Origin: Helcococcus sueciensis DSM 17243
Lineage (GTDB): Bacteria; Bacillota; Clostridia; Tissierellales; Peptoniphilaceae
NCBI RefSeq assembly: GCF_000423145.1
Contig: NZ_AUHK01000009.1
Location: forward strand, 1-64,000
Direction: 5' to 3'
DNA length: 64,000 nt
The number at the start of each line of letters is the position of its first letter. Positions within the stretch are counted from its first letter, which is position 1. The notes beneath the pieces are model-generated. The model saw only the letters and a list, made by a program, of their open reading frames with translations. It had not been told where the DNA came from and ran no database searches. The translations under genes were made by a program, and so were the position numbers. Positions 63,550 through 64,000 of this stretch are shown here, one piece after another.

Positions 63550-64000
63550 ATGAAACATAAAGATAGCCTAGACGATTTGAAATTAAAATATAAAAAGTTA
63601 AAAAAGAATGTTGAAAAACTTGATGTCGGTGATGTAAAAGGGAGTCTTATTGTATTAACAAAAAATAATAAAGTTTACTATAAACATTCTTATTACGAAA
63701 ATAATGAAAGAAAAAGAAAATATATTTCTAAATCTAATATTCAATTAGCGAAAGATTTAGCTCAGAAAGATTATAATAAAGATGCAAATTTCGCAATCGA
63801 CCTTATTCTTGGTCAAATTGAAGAACTTAAGTCAAGTATAGAAAAATATAATCTTGAGGAAATATTTAACAATATTAAAAAAGAAATACAACCTTTAGTT
63901 AAGACAGCAGAACCTACATGGCAAGAAATTGTAGAGTCATGGGAGAATTTAGAATATACTCCAAATCCATTTGAAATAACAAAACCTATTTATACTAAAA
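63550..64000 (+). CDS. uncharacterised protein, 3' end beyond the window
   Basis: ATG at 63550 after AGGAG; the frame stays open to the last base (150 codons visible). Sequence is Lys-rich with KKLKKNVEKLDVGDVKGSLIVLTKNNKVYYKHSYYENNERKRKYISKSN. The GSLI...K..YYK...NG.RKYI pattern reminds me of a widespread uncharacterised Firmicute family whose C-terminal half may be nuclease-like, but that part is not visible. The function is unknown. Confidence 0.7.
   Translation, partial: MKHKDSLDDLKLKYKKLKKNVEKLDVGDVKGSLIVLTKNNKVYYKHSYYENNERKRKYISKSNIQLAKDLAQKDYNKDANFAIDLILGQIEELKSSIEKYNLEEIFNNIKKEIQPLVKTAEPTWQEIVESWENLEYTPNPFEITKPIYTK

Overview
This is a low-GC Gram-positive (Firmicutes) chromosome segment centred on the replication origin. 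The core order rpmH-rnpA-yidD-yidC-jag-mnmE-mnmG-rsmG-parA-parB on the left and dnaA-dnaN-yaaA-recF-gyrB-gyrA on the right is the classical Firmicute oriC neighbourhood. Strong A+T bias, a STAS/anti-sigma/sigma trio directly after gyrA, DUF951 and DUF4446 genes and no sporulation genes would fit a Gram-positive anaerobic coccus (Peptoniphilaceae/Tissierellia type). That placement is inference; no rRNA is present to test it. Most genes left of about 22.7 kb run leftward and most on the right run rightward, as expected for replichores leaving oriC.

Layout. 0-0.3 kb: right end of an IS3-family element. 0.3-4.1 kb: a leftward PTS / RpiB / AlsE-like operon with a divergent LacI-type repressor and a clear promoter-operator, best read as allose or allulose (psicose) utilisation. 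4.1-8.4 kb: transketolase and FtsH. 8.4-11.0 kb: ArsR-type repressor divergent from a split heavy-metal exporter (separate HMA protein plus P1B ATPase) with a perfect shared operator. 11.0-15.5 kb: lipoprotein, MtnN, Pta, DUF4446, ParB, ParA. 15.5-15.85 kb: four parS-like sites with an unusual CATATG core. 15.85-22.5 kb: the rsmG to rpmH block. 22.5-24.5 kb: bipartite oriC with dnaA between two DnaA-box clusters, including a DnaA-trio unwinding element before dnaN. 24.5-32.8 kb: dnaN to gyrA, then a stress-sigma-like module whose anti-sigma kinase looks catalytically dead. 33-37.4 kb: BrnQ and a P-type cation ATPase preceded by a yybP-ykoY (Mn2+) riboswitch with a visible terminator/P1 switch. 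37.5-41.8 kb: WalJ, RlmH, UppP, a hypothetical, MscS and DUF951. 41.8-44.7 kb: leftward Ltp-like lipoprotein, PfkB-type kinase and PncB. 44.9-51.4 kb: TrmH, HAD, CDF, Sua5, Upp, a membrane lipoprotein and a nitroreductase. 51.5-56.1 kb: ABC exporter and M16C peptidase. 56.3-58.9 kb: a TIM-barrel-like unknown, then rpsF-ssb-rpsR, with ssb and rpsR separated by a 79-bp tandem repeat array (seven units, each with a hairpin). 59-63.4 kb: PhnDCEE-type ABC importer plus a UshA-like phosphatase. 63.5 kb to the end: a truncated unknown gene.

The most unusual features are the 79-bp array inside a ribosomal-protein operon, the degenerate RsbW-like protein beside an intact STAS protein and sigma factor, the non-canonical parS cluster, and the Mn2+-riboswitch-controlled ATPase. 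No CRISPR array, tRNA or rRNA was recognised.
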